Of a stretch of 5,985 bases of DNA, positions 4,909 to 5,985 are shown in pieces. Position 1 is the stretch's first letter. Each line of letters opens with the position of its first letter. Position numbers and translations under genes: made by a program. Origin of the DNA: Spirochaetales bacterium (GTDB lineage: Bacteria; Spirochaetota; Spirochaetia; JAGLYY01); assembly GCA_023131935.1 (NCBI GenBank), contig JAGLYY010000027.1, forward strand, positions 1 through 5,985. The letters run 5' to 3'. Under the pieces are notes generated by a model. That model saw nothing but the letters and a program-made list of their open reading frames with translations, did not search any database and was not told the origin of the DNA.

Positions 4909-5985
4909 GAATATCGTTGGCCATACATCAACTATTCAGAGTTTAAAGAACGATTTGTCAGAAGGAAAATTACCCGGAGCTCTTCTCTTTTTTGGCCCCC
5001 GATATGCGGGAAAGCTTACTGCCGCTCTTGAGCTCGCAAGAGCTCTCACCTGTGAAGAAGGTCTTGCCGATTGGAATTGCGGCTGCAATTCATGCAAAAA
5101 ACAACGTGCCCTTATCCATCCCGATATTCTGCTTCTTGGTTCAAGATATTTCCTTGAGGAGATTAAGGCATGCGCGAGGGTCCTTGAGAAGCACCAGGCA
5201 GTGTTTTCTCAGTACCTCTTTACCCGGGCTGTTCATAAACTCACAAGCCGTTTTGATACCAGACTGTGGGAACCATCAGATCCGAAATTGAAGAAGGTCC
5301 AGGGGTTCCTAGAAGCTATTGAGGAAAATCTGGAACCAATTCAGCCGGGACAGGAACTTCCTTCGGCAAAACTTTTTTCCCGGGGAGTAGAAAAGATTGT
5401 AAATAATTGTGAAAAAATTGTTTCTTTCATGGCAAGTGATAACATTCCCATTACCCAAATCCGGAAAGCCACCTGGTGGGCTCATACAACATCACCAGGA
5501 AAGAATAAAGTGATAATAATCGAATCAGCTGACCGAATGCATGAAGGGTCCCGTAATGCTCTCCTGAAAATACTCGAAGAGCCGCCCAGGGGAGTCTATT
5601 TCATTCTCCTTTCCACGAGAAGAGGGGGCATCATCCCAACAATTCTTTCCCGGGTGAGGCCTTACCATTTTCCTGAAAGAAACCTGGAAGAATCCGCGCA
5701 GGTTCTTTCAAGGATCTTCCGGGAGGAGGGTGATGGATACCGCCGGCTTCGGGATTTTTTCCACCATGGTAATATTCCGATTAAGGAAATCCGGGCCATG
5801 GCGGTAACTTTTCTCGAGGAGGTTCAGAAGGGGAATACTTGCAGCGGCCTGGAAACGCTGGGTGGAAAAGAGCTTTTCACCCCATTCCTTGAGGAGCTGA
5901 CCGGGGTGATCAAGGAGAAATTGAGGGAACCCCTGTCACTCCCGATGATTGACAGGTTGGATCGATGGAACCGTCTCATTCGACA
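4901..5985 (+). CDS. holB: DNA polymerase III delta' subunit (AAA+ clamp loader), 3' end missing
   Basis: The delta' subunit works in the clamp-loader complex that places the beta clamp on DNA. The visible 361 residues begin MFENIVGH, the usual start of this family. A Walker A-like loop is at 32-38 (GPRYAGK) with Leu39 in place of Thr/Ser, as in non-hydrolysing delta'. A zinc module has Cys51, Cys60, Cys62 and Cys65, followed by HPD (73-75). Walker B is altered (IIIESADRM, 205-213). NALLKILEEPP (219-229) and PTILSRV (246-252) follow, keeping the Arg of the SRC finger motif although Cys is Val. Between HPD and ITQIRK (184-189) lie about 90 more residues than in E. coli delta'. The start overlaps cvpA by 8 bp; AGGA at 4892-4895 is close, and a strong AAGGAGG at 4881-4887 is 13 bases away. 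The gene runs off the window. Confidence 0.9.
   Translation, partial: MFENIVGHTSTIQSLKNDLSEGKLPGALLFFGPRYAGKLTAALELARALTCEEGLADWNCGCNSCKKQRALIHPDILLLGSRYFLEEIKACARVLEKHQAVFSQYLFTRAVHKLTSRFDTRLWEPSDPKLKKVQGFLEAIEENLEPIQPGQELPSAKLFSRGVEKIVNNCEKIVSFMASDNIPITQIRKATWWAHTTSPGKNKVIIIESADRMHEGSRNALLKILEEPPRGVYFILLSTRRGGIIPTILSRVRPYHFPERNLEESAQVLSRIFREEGDGYRRLRDFFHHGNIPIKEIRAMAVTFLEEVQKGNTCSGLETLGGKELFTPFLEELTGVIKEKLREPLSLPMIDRLDRWNRLIR

Noticed and set aside
4992..5291. 99-codon plus-strand frame within the delta' gene
   Set aside because: It is an out-of-frame shadow; the delta' frame has the zinc cysteines and HPD motif over the same bases.

Overview
The window reads as chromosomal DNA from a free-living spirochaete, probably a Spirochaeta/Sediminispirochaeta-like lineage. 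The basis is the spirochaete-flavoured MurG motifs (HESDFDPGLATRIN, GGSLGA, RGDQLRNA), the murG-cvpA-DNA polymerase III delta' gene order, and a periplasmic protein that resembles a Treponema/Spirochaeta-restricted family. This is recognition by eye, not a search result. No mobile element, CRISPR array, tRNA or rRNA is visible.

Layout: bases 1-1218 (+) hold the 3' part of a DUF445/UPF0754 membrane protein gene whose start lies upstream of the window. Bases 1219-1460 are a non-coding gap with strong inverted repeats. It contains a long stem at 1265-1328, a small hairpin at 1328-1342, and a 22-pair hairpin at 1353-1406 whose arms could also form two smaller, mutually exclusive hairpins. A 13-codon open frame with a better ribosome binding site than the next gene (1433-1474) follows and overlaps the start of a diguanylate cyclase gene (1461-2486, +). 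That protein has a degenerate receiver domain (Gly in place of the phospho-acceptor Asp), a coiled-coil linker, and an apparently active GGDEF domain with an intact inhibitory site. Its 3' end overlaps by 12 bp, tail to tail, a minus-strand gene for an exported protein of unknown function (2475-3272).

That exported-protein gene is divergent from murG (3320-4417, +). The 47-bp gap between them holds a perfect 14-bp palindrome, ATACAACGTTGTAT, placed where it could affect both promoters. murG, cvpA (4414-4908) and the delta' gene (4901 to beyond the window end) overlap by 4 and 8 bp and look like one translationally coupled operon. The delta' protein carries an unusual insertion of roughly 90-100 residues between its zinc module and the rest of the AAA+ core, and degenerate Walker motifs.

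Functionally this is mostly housekeeping: lipid II synthesis (murG), a membrane protein of the CvpA family, and clamp loading in DNA replication (delta'). A c-di-GMP synthesis gene with a structured leader sits beside it. I found no evidence of a defence or otherwise wholly novel multi-gene system. The best leads are the structured leader before the cyclase gene, the pseudo-receiver cyclase, the divergent-promoter palindrome and the delta' insertion.
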